From an uncultured Prevotella sp. (GTDB taxonomy: Bacteria > Bacteroidota > Bacteroidia > Bacteroidales > Bacteroidaceae), in the NCBI GenBank assembly GCA_900540885.1, contig UQHJ01000012.1, forward strand, positions 1-48,034: a DNA stretch of 48,034 bases, read 5' to 3'. The notes beneath the pieces are model-generated. The model was not told where the DNA came from, did not search any database, and saw only the letters and a program-made list of their open reading frames with translations. Position numbers and translations under genes: made by a program. Positions 1-9,083 of this stretch are shown piece by piece (the first letter of the stretch is position 1; each line of letters begins with the position of its first letter).

Positions 1-72
1 CTCCTTAGCTCAACTGAATAGAGCATTTGACTACGGATCAAAAGGTTATAGGTTTGAATCCTATAGGAGTCA
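1..72 (+). tRNA. tRNA-Arg (ACG), 5' end cut by window
   Basis: Cloverleaf with anticodon ACG in the loop CTACGGA and T-arm TATAGG TTTGAAT CCTATA. Comparison with the two complete copies at 112-185 and 201-274 shows that the first two bases (GG) fall outside the window. The anticodon stem has the same variant pair as the third copy. Confidence 0.95.
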
Positions 73-111
73 CTCTTTCGGGAGTGAGGTTATTGAAGTT
101 TAATAAGGTAT

Positions 112-185
112 GGCTCCTTAGCTCAACTGAATAGAGCATCTGACTACGGATCAGAAGGTTATAGGTTTGAATCCTATAGGAGTCA
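112..185 (+). tRNA. tRNA-Arg (ACG)
   Basis: Complete 74-nt tRNA. The acceptor GGCTCCT pairs with AGGAGTC (one G-U), the anticodon is ACG and the discriminator is A. CCA is not encoded, as is usual in Bacteroidetes. It differs from copies 1 and 3 by one compensated pair in the anticodon stem (C-G instead of T-A). Confidence 0.96.
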
Positions 186-200
186 CTCTTAAAATGGTAC

Positions 201-274
201 GGCTCCTTAGCTCAACTGAATAGAGCATTTGACTACGGATCAAAAGGTTATAGGTTTGAATCCTATAGGAGTCA
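201..274 (+). tRNA. tRNA-Arg (ACG)
   Basis: Third tandem copy, 74 nt, same acceptor and T-arm as the copy at 112-185. Three near-identical tRNA-Arg(ACG) genes in a row point to tandem duplication and high dosage. Confidence 0.96.
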
Positions 275-305
275 CTCTTGAAATGCATGAAGCAAATCAT
301 TGTTT

Positions 306-378
306 GCGGAAATAGCTCAGTTGGTAGAGCACAACCTTGCCAAGGTTGGGGTCGCGAGTTCGAGTCTCGTTTTCCGCT
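306..378 (+). tRNA. tRNA-Gly (GCC)
   Basis: 73-nt cloverleaf. The acceptor GCGGAAA pairs with TTTCCGC, the anticodon loop TTGCCAA gives anticodon GCC, and the discriminator is T. Identical to the copy at 632-704. Confidence 0.96.
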
Positions 379-407
379 CACATAACACTTTTTACTTTCG
401 TGTTCTT

Positions 408-490
408 GCCCAGGTGGCGGAATGGTAGACGCGCTAGTTTCAGGTACTAGTGTTAGCAATGACGTGCAGGTTCGAGTCCTGTTCTGGGCA
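408..490 (+). tRNA. tRNA-Leu (CAG)
   Basis: 83-nt class II tRNA with a long variable arm. The acceptor GCCCAGG pairs with TCTGGGC, the anticodon is CAG, and the T-arm is GCAGG TTCGAGT CCTGT. Confidence 0.95.
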
Positions 491-522
491 CGAATCATGT
501 ACGAATTAAATGAATACAATCT

Positions 523-606
523 GGAGAGGTGGCGGAATTGGTAGACGCGCTACTTTGAGGGGGTAGTGACAATTGTGTCGTGGGAGTTCGAGTCTCCTCC
601 TCTTCA
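523..606 (+). tRNA. tRNA-Leu (GAG)
   Basis: 84-nt class II tRNA. The acceptor GGAGAGG pairs with CCTCTTC, the anticodon is GAG in the loop TTTGAGG, with a long variable arm and T-arm GGGAG TTCGAGT CTCCT. Confidence 0.94.
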
Positions 607-631
607 CTTGTAATGTTTAAAAATACGCAAT

Positions 632-704
632 GCGGAAATAGCTCAGTTGGTAGAGCACAACCTTGCCAAGGTTGGGGTCGCGAGTTCGAGTCTCGTTTTC
701 CGCT
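632..704 (+). tRNA. tRNA-Gly (GCC), second copy
   Basis: Identical in sequence to the tRNA-Gly at 306-378. Last gene of the tRNA cluster; a terminator hairpin follows 10 nt downstream. Confidence 0.96.
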
Positions 705-714
705 CTTAATCGAA

Positions 715-755
715 GGTAGCCTTGCGATATGTTCGCTTGGGCTACCATTTTATTT
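715..755 (+). terminator. Terminator of the tRNA cluster
   Basis: The stem GGTAGCC (715-721) pairs with GGCTACC (740-746) and is followed by a T-rich tract. It closes the tRNA operon. Confidence 0.8.
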
Positions 756-856
756 TTAATGCCATTTGTTCTCTCTTTGATTTACTATAATATGGCTTTT
801 ATGGAATGGGGCTGCCGCTAGAGAGAACGTTTCTTTTATTATATATCACGCATATT

Positions 857-1471
857 ATGAATATTTACGCTCGCTATTTTAATCAAGAGGCTTTAGTACA
901 CGACTACGACGAGTTAATGGGGTTTCTTTCGTCTATTCCTGAGATAATGGTAACGCAACGCATGGAAGAGGATGTTAAGGCTTATGTTGATAGTGATATG
1001 CCTTACCCAAAACGTTACAAAATCCGCCCTCGCGTTTATTTTATCCTAATCAAAACCAATGCGCAGTCAATGGAGGAGTTTAAGGCTAATCATCGTGAGA
1101 ATGGTGATGATAATGCAACTCAATCTTCTAATAATGATATGCGTCAGTATATGATTCCTGAGCCTGCTTTTAATAAGAAAGACCTTAAGTTAGCTCAGCT
1201 GTCAGAGGAACGTTCAGGTTGGTATTTGGGTACAATCGTTTTTAAGCGTGTAATTCAAATAGCTGGCACTACAAAGTTTCGTTATCAAGACACTACATTC
1301 CAAGCATACGTTCGTGCGAACTCAGGACAGGAATGTTATGAACGAATTATTGAGCACTTAAAGAATCGTTCTGAAATCGATTTGCGTAGCCAATTTCCCT
1401 CAGCGCGTGGCAACAACTTCACGTTTGAGTATGTTGGTAATGTGCTTCCCACTGAAGGGGAGGAAGACTAG
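857..1471 (+). CDS. Conserved hypothetical protein (204 aa)
   Basis: No family recognised with confidence. The reading frame is open from 806, but the ATG at 857 (MNIYARYFNQEALVHDYDEL) is the likely start because the 17 residues before it look like translated leader. The product is soluble, acidic at the C-terminus (ending EEGEED-like), without signal peptide or membrane segment. It looks like one of the small cytoplasmic proteins of unknown function conserved in Bacteroidales. It stands alone between the tRNA cluster and the CRISPR-Cas locus, in the same direction as both. Confidence 0.7.
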   Translation: MNIYARYFNQEALVHDYDELMGFLSSIPEIMVTQRMEEDVKAYVDSDMPYPKRYKIRPRVYFILIKTNAQSMEEFKANHRENGDDNATQSSNNDMRQYMIPEPAFNKKDLKLAQLSEERSGWYLGTIVFKRVIQIAGTTKFRYQDTTFQAYVRANSGQECYERIIEHLKNRSEIDLRSQFPSARGNNFTFEYVGNVLPTEGEED

Positions 1472-1571
1472 TAGTCTGTAAAGTCTAAAAGTTGACAAAC
1501 TACTATATTCCCAATAGTAATCGACTGCACATAGTTTGTATTTACAAGTTATTGAATATCAGTTGATTATC

Positions 1572-1608
1572 TTGTATATGTTGTATGTTTTTTGTACCTT
1601 TATATTTG
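1572..1608 (+). promoter_or_regulatory. Candidate promoter(s) of the cas operon
   Basis: Two overlapping Bacteroidetes-type solutions. TTG at 1572 lies 20 nt before TACCTTTA (1595-1602), and TTG at 1581 lies 17 nt before TATATTTG (1601-1608). Transcription from either would run through the 46-bp inverted repeat before reaching cas12a. Confidence 0.5.
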
Positions 1609-1657
1609 ATTATCAATTACTTGCAATCAACTATGCCGAAGCAAAAATATACCATAA

Positions 1658-1772
1658 CTCAAGTTTTTCTCTAAAAAAGATTATGAGTATCCTAAGTAAC
1701 ATACGAAATCCCAATATTAGTTTTTCTATGTTACTTAGGATACTCATAATCTTTTTTAGAGAAAAACTTGAG
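1658..1772. repeat. Perfect 46-bp inverted repeat, 23-nt loop
   Basis: The left arm (1658-1703, starting CTCAAGTTTTTCTCT) and right arm (1727-1772, ending AGAGAAAAACTTGAG) are exact reverse complements over 46 nt with a 23-nt spacer. In RNA this is a very stable hairpin in the cas12a leader. No transposase or clear target duplication flanks it. It may be a palindromic miniature element (MITE) or a regulatory or terminating hairpin. Confidence 0.9.
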
Positions 1773-1974
1773 CGAAATTATTTATGGCACATCTATAGCT
1801 GCTCAAGTGCATTAAGCTTGGGACTTGCATATAATTACTCGAGAGCACTATGATTGGTGGTATAATGAACGTATCAATAAAAATAACGAGGAAATAGGCT
1901 GGGGAGGCTACAAGTTTCCCGAGGCTATTGGTTACGAAAAGAGAATAGAATCAATAACATTAAAAAATAGAAAA

Positions 1975-4900
1975 ATGAAACAATTAAGCGAATTAACAGG
2001 CTTATATTCTCTAAGCAAGACTCTGAGGTTTGAGTTGAAACCTATTGGCAAAACTTTAGAACATATAGAATCAAAGGGCCTTATTGCTCAAGACGAGCAA
2101 AGAGCCGAGGAATACAAAAAAGTTAAAGACATTATCGATCGCTACCACAAGAAATTCATCACCATGTGTCTCAGTGATTTTAAGTTCGAGCAAAATAGTC
2201 TTGAAACTTATGTAGCATTGGCTGAGGACACAAATAGAGACGAGAAATCCTTCGATGAAATCAAGAAAACACTCCGCAAGCAGATTGTTGAGACTTTCAA
2301 GAAGGGTGGGTCATATTCAGACTTGTTCAAAAAAGAACTCATTCAAAAACATCTTCCAGAAATTGTAACCGATGAGGAAGAGAAAAAGATGATAGCGAAT
2401 TTCAGCAAGTTCACTACCTACTTCAATGGATTCAATGAGAACAGGAAAAATATGTATTCTGATGAAGACAAATCTACAGCTATCGCTTACAGACTCATTC
2501 ATGAGAACCTACCGATGTTTGTAGATAACATGAAATCATTTAGTAGAATTGCAGATAGTGACGTACATCAGCATTTTACTGAAATAGAATCTTCGTTTTC
2601 TGAATATCTCGGTGTGGAGCATTTGGAAGGAATGTTCCAATTAGACTATTTCAGTGAAACCCTGACACAAGAACAGATTGCTGTCTATAACCATATCATT
2701 GGTGGCAGGGTACTGGAAGATGGCACAAAATTGAAAGGCATCAATGAATATGTGAACCTTTACAATCAGCAGCATAAGGACAGTCGGCTTCCTTTGTTAA
2801 AGCCCTTGTATAAGATGATATTAAGTGACAGAGTGGCATTACCATGGTTCCCATCTGAAGAGTTTGCCAGCGACGAGGAGATGATCGGAGCTATCAACGA
2901 GACTTACAATACTCTAAAAGATGTCTTGTCTATTGATGGCGATAGCAGTCTTCGCTGTTTACTTCTCAATATCAGCAGCTACGACATTAAACATATTTAC
3001 ATAGCCAATGACTTAGGGCTTACAGACATCTCGCAACAGATGTTTGGGCAGTATGATGTATATACATCTGCTATCAAACAAGAATTACGCACAACAAACG
3101 CGCCAACAGCCAAGGAACGTCGTACCCCAGAATTGTATGATGAGCGCATAAACAAATTGTTCAAATCCGCAAAAAGCTTCTCTATCGAGTATCTCAATTC
3201 ATTGGTCGATTCTGAACACACAATTCAGAATTATTACAAACACTTGGGCGCTTATGACCGTAATGGAGAACAACGTGTTAACTTGTTTACCCAGATAGAA
3301 ATGGCTTATGTTGCAGCCAAAGAAATACTTTCAGGCAAACACGGAAATATCAGTCAATCTGATGCCGAAACCGCTATCATTAAGGGGCTTCTTGATGCTT
3401 TTAAGTCTTTGCAGCGTTTCATCAAGCCATTGCTTGGCAATGGCGAGGAGGCAGACAAGGACAATGAGTTTGACGCCAAACTACGCGAAGCATGGAATAC
3501 TTTGGACATAGTAACACCTTTGTATAATAAGGTACGCAATTGGCTTACACGTAAACCATATAGTACGGAGAAGATTAAGCTCAATTTTGAAAATGCGCAA
3601 TTATTGGGCGGATGGGATGTCAACAAAGAACCTGATTGCACATCTATTTTACTGAGGAAAAATGGCCTTTATTATCTTGCTATAATGAACAAGAAATATA
3701 ATCATGCCTTTGATATTGACAATCTCCCCAATGATGGGGAATGCTATGAAAAGATAGACTATAAACTTTTACCAGGAGCAAACAAAATGCTACCAAAAGT
3801 ATTCTTTTCCAAGTCAAGAATAAAAGAATTCGCGCCATCAGAAATAATAGTAAATGCCTACAAAAAAGGTAGCCACAAGAAAGGAGCAAACTTTAGTATA
3901 TCTGATTGTAGAAGACTTATAGATTTCTTTAAGGCCTCCATTTCGAAGCATGAAGATTGGAAGAATTTCCCATTTTCTTTCTCTTCAACAGAGACATATG
4001 AAGATATCAGCGGATTTTATCGTGAGGTAGAACAACAAGGATATATGCTTGGATTCCGCAATGTATCGGAATCTTTCATCAAGCAGCTTGTTGACGAAGG
4101 CAAACTTTACTTGTTCCAAATATGGAACAAGGACTTCTCTGACTTTAGCAAGGGTACACCTAATATGCATACCCTCTATTGGAAGATGCTTTTTGATGAA
4201 CACAATTTGGCGAATGTTGTCTATAAGCTCAATGGACAAGCAGAGGTATTCTATCGCAAAAGGAGTCTTGATGTAGCAAACACAACTATTCATAAGGCAC
4301 ATCAGCCTATTATGAATAAAAATCAAGAGAATAAAAAACGGCAAAGCACCTTTGATTATGATATAATCAAGAATCGTCGCTATACGGTAGATAAGTTCCA
4401 GTTCCATGTGCCAATCTCTATCAACTTTAAGGCCACAGGACGTGATAACGTCAACGACAATGTTCTTGACATAATTCGCAACGGCGGCATAAAGCACATT
4501 ATCGGTATAGACCGTGGCGAACGCCATTTGCTCTATCTCTCTCTCATAGACCTAAAGGGAAACATTGTCAAGCAGATGACACTGAATGACATTGTGAATG
4601 AGTATAATGGTAATACTTATGCCACTAATTACAAGAATTTATTGGCCGAACGTGAAGGTAATCGTACCGAAGCTCGCAAAAACTGGAAGAAGATTGAGAA
4701 CATTAAAGACATCAAGAAAGGCTATCTGAGTCAGGTTGTTCACATCATTAGCAAAATGATGGTGGAGTATAATGCGATAGTTGTACTTGAGGACTTGAAT
4801 ATGGGCTTTATGCGAGGCAGGCAAAAAATAGAGCGTAGTGTATATGAGCAGTTTGAGAAAATGCTGATAGACAAATTGAACTATTATGTTGATAAACAGA

Positions 4901-5685
4901 AGAATAGCGATGAGGCAGGAGGTTTGCTTCATGCCTTGCAGCTGACAAGCAAATTCGAGAGTTTCAAAAAGCTCGGCAAGCAAAGTGGTTGTTTATTCTA
5001 TATTCCAGCATGGAATACGAGCAAGATAGACCCCGTTACTGGTTTTGTCAATCTCTTTGACACGAGATACACAAATGCTGACCAAGCACGAAAGTTTTTC
5101 TTTCAATTCGACTCTATTCGTTATAATGCCGATAAAGATTGGTTCGAGTTTGCATTTGATTACAACAAATTTACAGCTAAAGCCAAGGACACTCGTACAA
5201 AATGGACGCTTTGCACTTATGGAACTCGCATCCGTACTTTCCGCAATCCTGCAAGACTCAACCAGTGGGATAATGAAGAAGTTGTATTGACAGATGAGTT
5301 CAAAAAAGCTTTTGCAAATGCAGATATCAACATTCATGGAAATTTGAAAGAGGCCATCTGCTCATTGCAAGACAAGAAATATTTAGAGCCACTGATGCAT
5401 CTCATGAAGCTGCTGCTACAGATGCGTAATAGCATTACGAACTCCGAAGTTGATTATCTGCTTTCGCCTGTCGCAGACGAAAATGGTACCTTCTATGACA
5501 GTCGTGTTTGTTCAGCTTCTCTTCCAAAAGATGCTGACGCAAATGGTGCATATAATATAGCCAGGAAAGGTCTTTGGGCAATCCATCAGATACAAGAGAG
5601 TCCTGCTGGTGATCGCCCCAACCTTGCCATTAAAAATAAGGATTGGCTCAACTTTGCACAACAAAAGCCATATATGAATGAGTGA
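1975..5685 (+). CDS. cas12a: Cas12a (Cpf1), type V-A effector nuclease
   Basis: Single-protein RNA-guided DNA endonuclease that also processes its own pre-crRNA. The start at 1975 gives 1236 aa beginning MKQLSELTGLYSLSKTLRFE, the canonical Cas12a N-terminus; the frame is open from 1825 but the extra 50 residues are not Cas12a. Visible sites: RuvC-I D846 in GIDRGERH, RuvC-II E939 in VVLEDLNMGF, RuvC-III D1188 in DADANGAYNIA, and the Nuc-domain arginine R1151 in LQMRNS. The crRNA-processing pair appears as H773 and K782 in HKAHQPIMNKN. All key residues are present, so the protein should be active. The stop overlaps the cas4 start by 8 nt, indicating translational coupling. Length is within the family range (about 1200-1300 aa). 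Confidence 0.98.
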   Translation: MKQLSELTGLYSLSKTLRFELKPIGKTLEHIESKGLIAQDEQRAEEYKKVKDIIDRYHKKFITMCLSDFKFEQNSLETYVALAEDTNRDEKSFDEIKKTLRKQIVETFKKGGSYSDLFKKELIQKHLPEIVTDEEEKKMIANFSKFTTYFNGFNENRKNMYSDEDKSTAIAYRLIHENLPMFVDNMKSFSRIADSDVHQHFTEIESSFSEYLGVEHLEGMFQLDYFSETLTQEQIAVYNHIIGGRVLEDGTKLKGINEYVNLYNQQHKDSRLPLLKPLYKMILSDRVALPWFPSEEFASDEEMIGAINETYNTLKDVLSIDGDSSLRCLLLNISSYDIKHIYIANDLGLTDISQQMFGQYDVYTSAIKQELRTTNAPTAKERRTPELYDERINKLFKSAKSFSIEYLNSLVDSEHTIQNYYKHLGAYDRNGEQRVNLFTQIEMAYVAAKEILSGKHGNISQSDAETAIIKGLLDAFKSLQRFIKPLLGNGEEADKDNEFDAKLREAWNTLDIVTPLYNKVRNWLTRKPYSTEKIKLNFENAQLLGGWDVNKEPDCTSILLRKNGLYYLAIMNKKYNHAFDIDNLPNDGECYEKIDYKLLPGANKMLPKVFFSKSRIKEFAPSEIIVNAYKKGSHKKGANFSISDCRRLIDFFKASISKHEDWKNFPFSFSSTETYEDISGFYREVEQQGYMLGFRNVSESFIKQLVDEGKLYLFQIWNKDFSDFSKGTPNMHTLYWKMLFDEHNLANVVYKLNGQAEVFYRKRSLDVANTTIHKAHQPIMNKNQENKKRQSTFDYDIIKNRRYTVDKFQFHVPISINFKATGRDNVNDNVLDIIRNGGIKHIIGIDRGERHLLYLSLIDLKGNIVKQMTLNDIVNEYNGNTYATNYKNLLAEREGNRTEARKNWKKIENIKDIKKGYLSQVVHIISKMMVEYNAIVVLEDLNMGFMRGRQKIERSVYEQFEKMLIDKLNYYVDKQKNSDEAGGLLHALQLTSKFESFKKLGKQSGCLFYIPAWNTSKIDPVTGFVNLFDTRYTNADQARKFFFQFDSIRYNADKDWFEFAFDYNKFTAKAKDTRTKWTLCTYGTRIRTFRNPARLNQWDNEEVVLTDEFKKAFANADINIHGNLKEAICSLQDKKYLEPLMHLMKLLLQMRNSITNSEVDYLLSPVADENGTFYDSRVCSASLPKDADANGAYNIARKGLWAIHQIQESPAGDRPNLAIKNKDWLNFAQQKPYMNE

Positions 5686-6247
5686 TTACATACCACTTTC
5701 AACATTGAATGACTTTATCTTCTGTCCATACTCCATATACTTGCATAGCGTGTATATGGAGGCGGACGAAGATTTGTATAAAGCCTTTCCGCAAACCAAG
5801 GGCACCATCGCCCACAAAGGTGTGGACGAGAAAAATGGTAGCACTCGTAAGAATGACATTATGTCACTCCCCGTTTATAGCGATGAACTGAAGATATCGG
5901 GTAAGATAGATGTTTATAAACAAGACAAGCACCTTCTTATCGAGCGAAAGAACAATCTTAAACGTATCTTTCGTGGGCAGATATACCAGCTTTGGGGGCA
6001 ATACTTCTGCATGAAAGAAATGGGATATGAGGTGGATAAGCTTGCATTCTACGAAATCTCCACACACAAGATGATTGATGTGGAGTTGCCTGGAGATTTA
6101 GACAAGTTAGAACTGATTGGATTTATCAAGCAATTCAAAGAGTACAATCCTGCTTCTATGATGCTTAAAGTCAATCCAAACAAATGCATGCATTGCATCT
6201 ATTGCAATCTTTGCGACAAAACAGATACTGACAATGTTTACACATAA
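5678..6247 (+). CDS. cas4: Cas4 nuclease (type V-A adaptation)
   Basis: RecB-like Fe-S nuclease that trims prespacers and helps select PAM-proximal ends during spacer acquisition. The 189-aa product has the N-terminal cysteine C16 in FIFCPYSIYLH and a C-terminal cluster C170, C173, C176 and C179 (CMHCIYCNLC) for the iron-sulfur cluster. RecB nuclease residues are visible as H46, D78 (GKIDVY), E89 and K91 (IERK), and the QxxxY-like motif around Q101. It overlaps the end of cas12a by 8 nt and is followed closely by cas1, the usual type V-A order. Confidence 0.95.
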   Translation: MSDYIPLSTLNDFIFCPYSIYLHSVYMEADEDLYKAFPQTKGTIAHKGVDEKNGSTRKNDIMSLPVYSDELKISGKIDVYKQDKHLLIERKNNLKRIFRGQIYQLWGQYFCMKEMGYEVDKLAFYEISTHKMIDVELPGDLDKLELIGFIKQFKEYNPASMMLKVNPNKCMHCIYCNLCDKTDTDNVYT

Positions 6248-6257
6248 GGATATAGAA

Positions 6258-7211
6258 ATGAGAACCATCTTTGTGGTGAATTGCATCGAACATAATCGAA
6301 GCCTTAGAGTAAATAATGGCGAATTGATGTTAGAGGAACTTGGTGAAGATAAGAAGAAAACACTCACCAAGTTTCCCTTCCAAAAACTATTAGCTCTTTT
6401 TATTATCGGTCATATTACTGTTACAACCCCACTCATCGAGAAATGTAAGAAATATGGGGTTGCTCTTGTCGTAATGAAACCCAATCTTCGTCCTGTTTTC
6501 TTTTGGGCTAATTCTGCTGAGGCAAACTACCTACTGCGGAAACGCCAATTTGATTATAGAACTGAAGATTTGACTGTGGCAAAAGCAATAGTATATAATA
6601 AGGTGTTAAACCAAAAGTCTGCTTTGCTGAAGACGCGTAAGAAAGACGAATTGACAATAAATGCCTTGGAACTATGCGAAGCGTCGCTTAGCACCTTGTT
6701 AAACACAACAGACTACAACCAACTGATGGGGTTGGAAGGAACAATTGCCAAATCATTTTTCTCTGCCTATTTTCAGAATCAAAATTGGAAAGGAAGACAC
6801 CCCAGAATGAAAAGTGATGTTATTAATGTCACCCTCGACATTGGTTACACTATATTGTTCAACTTTATGGAATGTTTTGTTCGTATGTTTGGTTTTGACT
6901 TGTATGTAGGAGTATATCATAGACTATGGTTCAAAAGAAAATCCTTAGTTTGCGATTTAGTAGAACCATTCCGTTGCCTTATTGATCATGCTACATTGCT
7001 GGCATTCAATAGAAAGCAATTTTCTGAAAAGGACTTTACGCTAATCAAACAAGAGTATCGTCTGAAATATGAGAAATGTGCTGATTATTATAAAGTATTC
7101 TATGATACATTAATCGCTCATAAAACGGACTTTTTCAAGTTCGTCCAGCAATATTATCGTTGTTTCATGGGATGTAAAACAGTTAAAGATTATCCGTTAT
7201 TTAAATTCTAA
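6258..7211 (+). CDS. cas1: Cas1 integrase
   Basis: Spacer-integration endonuclease that works as a Cas1-Cas2 complex. The frame is open from an ATG at 6234, which would overlap cas4 by 14 nt. I prefer the ATG at 6258 (MRTIFVVNCIEHNRSL) because AAGGA lies about 8 nt upstream and this matches where Cas1 proteins normally start. Metal-binding residues by position from this start: E160 in GLEGTIAK, H221 in VYHRLWF, and D233/E236 in CDLVEPFR. The 317-aa length is normal. Cas2 follows after 5 nt. Confidence 0.95.
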   Translation: MRTIFVVNCIEHNRSLRVNNGELMLEELGEDKKKTLTKFPFQKLLALFIIGHITVTTPLIEKCKKYGVALVVMKPNLRPVFFWANSAEANYLLRKRQFDYRTEDLTVAKAIVYNKVLNQKSALLKTRKKDELTINALELCEASLSTLLNTTDYNQLMGLEGTIAKSFFSAYFQNQNWKGRHPRMKSDVINVTLDIGYTILFNFMECFVRMFGFDLYVGVYHRLWFKRKSLVCDLVEPFRCLIDHATLLAFNRKQFSEKDFTLIKQEYRLKYEKCADYYKVFYDTLIAHKTDFFKFVQQYYRCFMGCKTVKDYPLFKF

Positions 7212-7216
7212 GTTTC

Positions 7217-7486
7217 ATGGTAATCGTGAGTTACGACATATCAGATGATAAGATGCGCACGAATTTTTCAAAAATGCTAAAAAAGCACGGTGCCATCCGT
7301 TTACAATTATCCGTATATGAAGTTGTAAATACAAAGAGGATCATGGATAATCTTGTCGCTAAGATAGAGGCATATTCAAAGCACTTTACTTTTGATGACA
7401 GTGTTATCATATTTGATGTGAACTCAGACAAATTAACCAAATATGGCAATGCCATTCATAGAGATCAGTCTGTCGTTTATTTTTGA
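7217..7486 (+). CDS. cas2: Cas2
   Basis: Small ferredoxin-fold protein that forms the central dimer of the Cas1-Cas2 adaptation complex. The 89-aa product begins MVIVSYDISDDKMR, with the conserved D7 after the first beta strand. Last gene of the cas operon; the array leader starts directly after it. Confidence 0.95.
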   Translation: MVIVSYDISDDKMRTNFSKMLKKHGAIRLQLSVYEVVNTKRIMDNLVAKIEAYSKHFTFDDSVIIFDVNSDKLTKYGNAIHRDQSVVYF

Positions 7487-7662
7487 AAGAACAAACCTGC
7501 GTCTGTATACAAATTGATCATTTCTCGCAAATAGCTGAAAATTAACATGTTATGTTTGTTTTATATCGCCCCCTTTTTTTAAGGGGGGATAAGATCTCTA
7601 AAAATAGGATCCTTAAAATGACTGTATATAAAGGATTCTTCGTAACTTTACATTCGATAAGA
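7487..7662 (+). promoter_or_regulatory. CRISPR leader
   Basis: 176-nt AT-rich region between cas2 and the first repeat. It contains a GC hairpin (CCCCC, T-rich loop, GGGGGG, about 7569-7588) that may end the cas transcript. A near-consensus -7 box TAACTTTA (7643-7650) lies 12 nt before the first repeat, so the array transcript would start almost at repeat 1. The leader side is set by the intact first repeat here and the decayed last repeat at the far end. Confidence 0.75.
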
Positions 7663-8857
7663 GGCTAATAAGCCAAATGAATTTCTACTATTGTAGATAA
7701 AGGAAGATAGCGCATAATATTACCAAGGGCTAATAAGCCAAATGAATTTCTACTATTGTAGATATAAAATACTTTATCAGTTGCAAAGTACGGCTAATAA
7801 GCCAAATGAATTTCTACTATTGTAGATATTTAACACTAAAGGGTGACAAAAGCGGCGGCTAATAAGCCAAATGAATTTCTACTATTGTAGATTGCTGGGT
7901 AACACAATAAACAAGTTTTGGGCTAATAAGCCAAATGAATTTCTACTATTGTAGATCCAAATGTGAACCCGAAACGATTAAGGGGGCTAATAAGCCAAAT
8001 GAATTTCTACTATTGTAGATCCGTTTACCTTTTTACTTAGCATTGCTTTGGCTAATAAGCCAAATGAATTTCTACTATTGTAGATGTTGTAAGCCGACGC
8101 CTTAAAATATTGTAGGCTAATAAGCCAAATGAATTTCTACTATTGTAGATATTCGGGGCGCAAAGCAACGTTAAGCGTGGCTAATAAGCCAAATGAATTT
8201 CTACTATTGTAGATTGAAGACGTTGCAAGTTACGATTTTACAAGGGCTAATAAGCCAAATGAATTTCTACTATTGTAGATATAGTCCGAAGTTATTAAAT
8301 TCGTCTAATAGGCTAATAAGCCAAATGAATTTCTACTATTGTAGATATTTTCTTCGTCCTTTTCTTCGTCCGTTTGGCTAATAAGCCAAATGAATTTCTA
8401 CTATTGTAGATTCAATAAGAGACATGCAGCCGACCACACGGCTAATAAGCCAAATGAATTTCTACTATTGTAGATTGGTTATCCTCGCAAAGGGCGGCGG
8501 TGTGGCTAATAAGCCAAATGAATTTCTACTATTGTAGATATGCTTAACACGACCACCACAACAACAGGGCTAATAAGCCAAATGAATTTCTACTATTGTA
8601 GATAGATAATGAGTTAGGTGTAACCGTAGACGGGCTAATAAGCCAAATGAATTTCTACTATTGTAGATGAAATACTGGTATGATTCTTCTTACAGAACGG
8701 CTAATAAGCCAAATGAATTTCTACTATTGTAGATTCATGAGTGGTCACGTTTCCAAGATTGTAGGCTAATAAGCCAAATGAAATTCTACTATTGTAGATA
8801 AAAGGGTCGGTATTCTTTGCACCACGCAAACGGCTAATGAGCCAAATGAATTTCCAC
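7663..8857 (+). CRISPR. Type V-A CRISPR array, 18 intact repeats + 1 degenerate
   Basis: 36-nt repeat starting GGCTAATAAGCC (a small GGCT/AGCC hairpin) and ending with the Cas12a core AATTTCTACTATTGTAGAT. Intact repeats start at 7663, 7728, 7792, 7857, 7921, 7985, 8050, 8115, 8179, 8245, 8311, 8376, 8440, 8504, 8568, 8633, 8699 and 8764. The last of these has one T-to-A change in the core. A degenerate terminal repeat at 8832-8857 has an A-to-G and a T-to-C change and loses its 3' end. The 18 spacers are 28-32 nt (mostly 28-30). All spacers are different, so the array looks to have been active. Transcribed in the cas direction. Confidence 0.99.
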
Positions 8858-8868
8858 GGTAAGCGGAA

Positions 8869-8908
8869 CAAGGGCAAACAACCCTTAAACAAGACTTGCC
8901 TTTTTGCT
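8869..8908 (+). terminator. Candidate terminator after the CRISPR array
   Basis: AAGGGCAA (about 8871-8878) can pair with TTGCCTTT with one bulged G, followed by a short T run. A larger frame GTAAGC...GCTTAC encloses it. It lies directly after the degenerate terminal repeat. Confidence 0.5.
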
Positions 8909-9069
8909 TACGCCACCCCAAGTCACCCATTTTAATTACGTAATTCATTGATTTTCGACATGCGCTATATGATGGTGCAGAAAAGTAATGAAGTAAAGGA
9001 AGGGCACGTTTTTACACATAAAAGCGCAAATTGTTTATATTGAGGCACGAATTGTAAAAAAAAAATCTG

Positions 9070-9078
9070 TACTTTTGC
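9070..9078 (+). promoter_or_regulatory. -7 promoter box
   Basis: TACTTTTGC matches the Bacteroidetes -7 consensus TAnnTTTG. It would start a transcript near 9084 with a leader of about 140 nt before the small gene at 9224. Confidence 0.65.
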
Positions 9079-9083
9079 AGGCG

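Larger units (their letters stand above)
1472..1974 (+). other. Leader region of the cas operon
   Basis: 503 nt without a convincing gene. It holds candidate promoters near 1572-1608, a minimal ORF at 1633 (MPKQKYTITQVFL then stop), a perfect 46-bp inverted repeat at 1658-1772, and an open stretch (1825-1974) in frame with cas12a. The last could be read as a 50-residue N-terminal extension. It contains HYDWWYNERINKNNEEIGWG, which is not part of any Cas12a I know, so it may be a fragment of a lost gene. The region looks like a site of past insertion and decay. Confidence 0.55.

Noticed and set aside
151..519. 122-codon minus-strand ORF across the tRNA genes
   Set aside because: It is the antisense of four tRNA genes; its repeated words reflect tRNA repeats.
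7699..8831. Array spacers matching the prophage in this window
   Set aside because: By eye I found no long match on either strand. Short agreements (such as ATTCGGGGCG in spacer 8 and near 30293) are too short to matter. A proper search is still needed.
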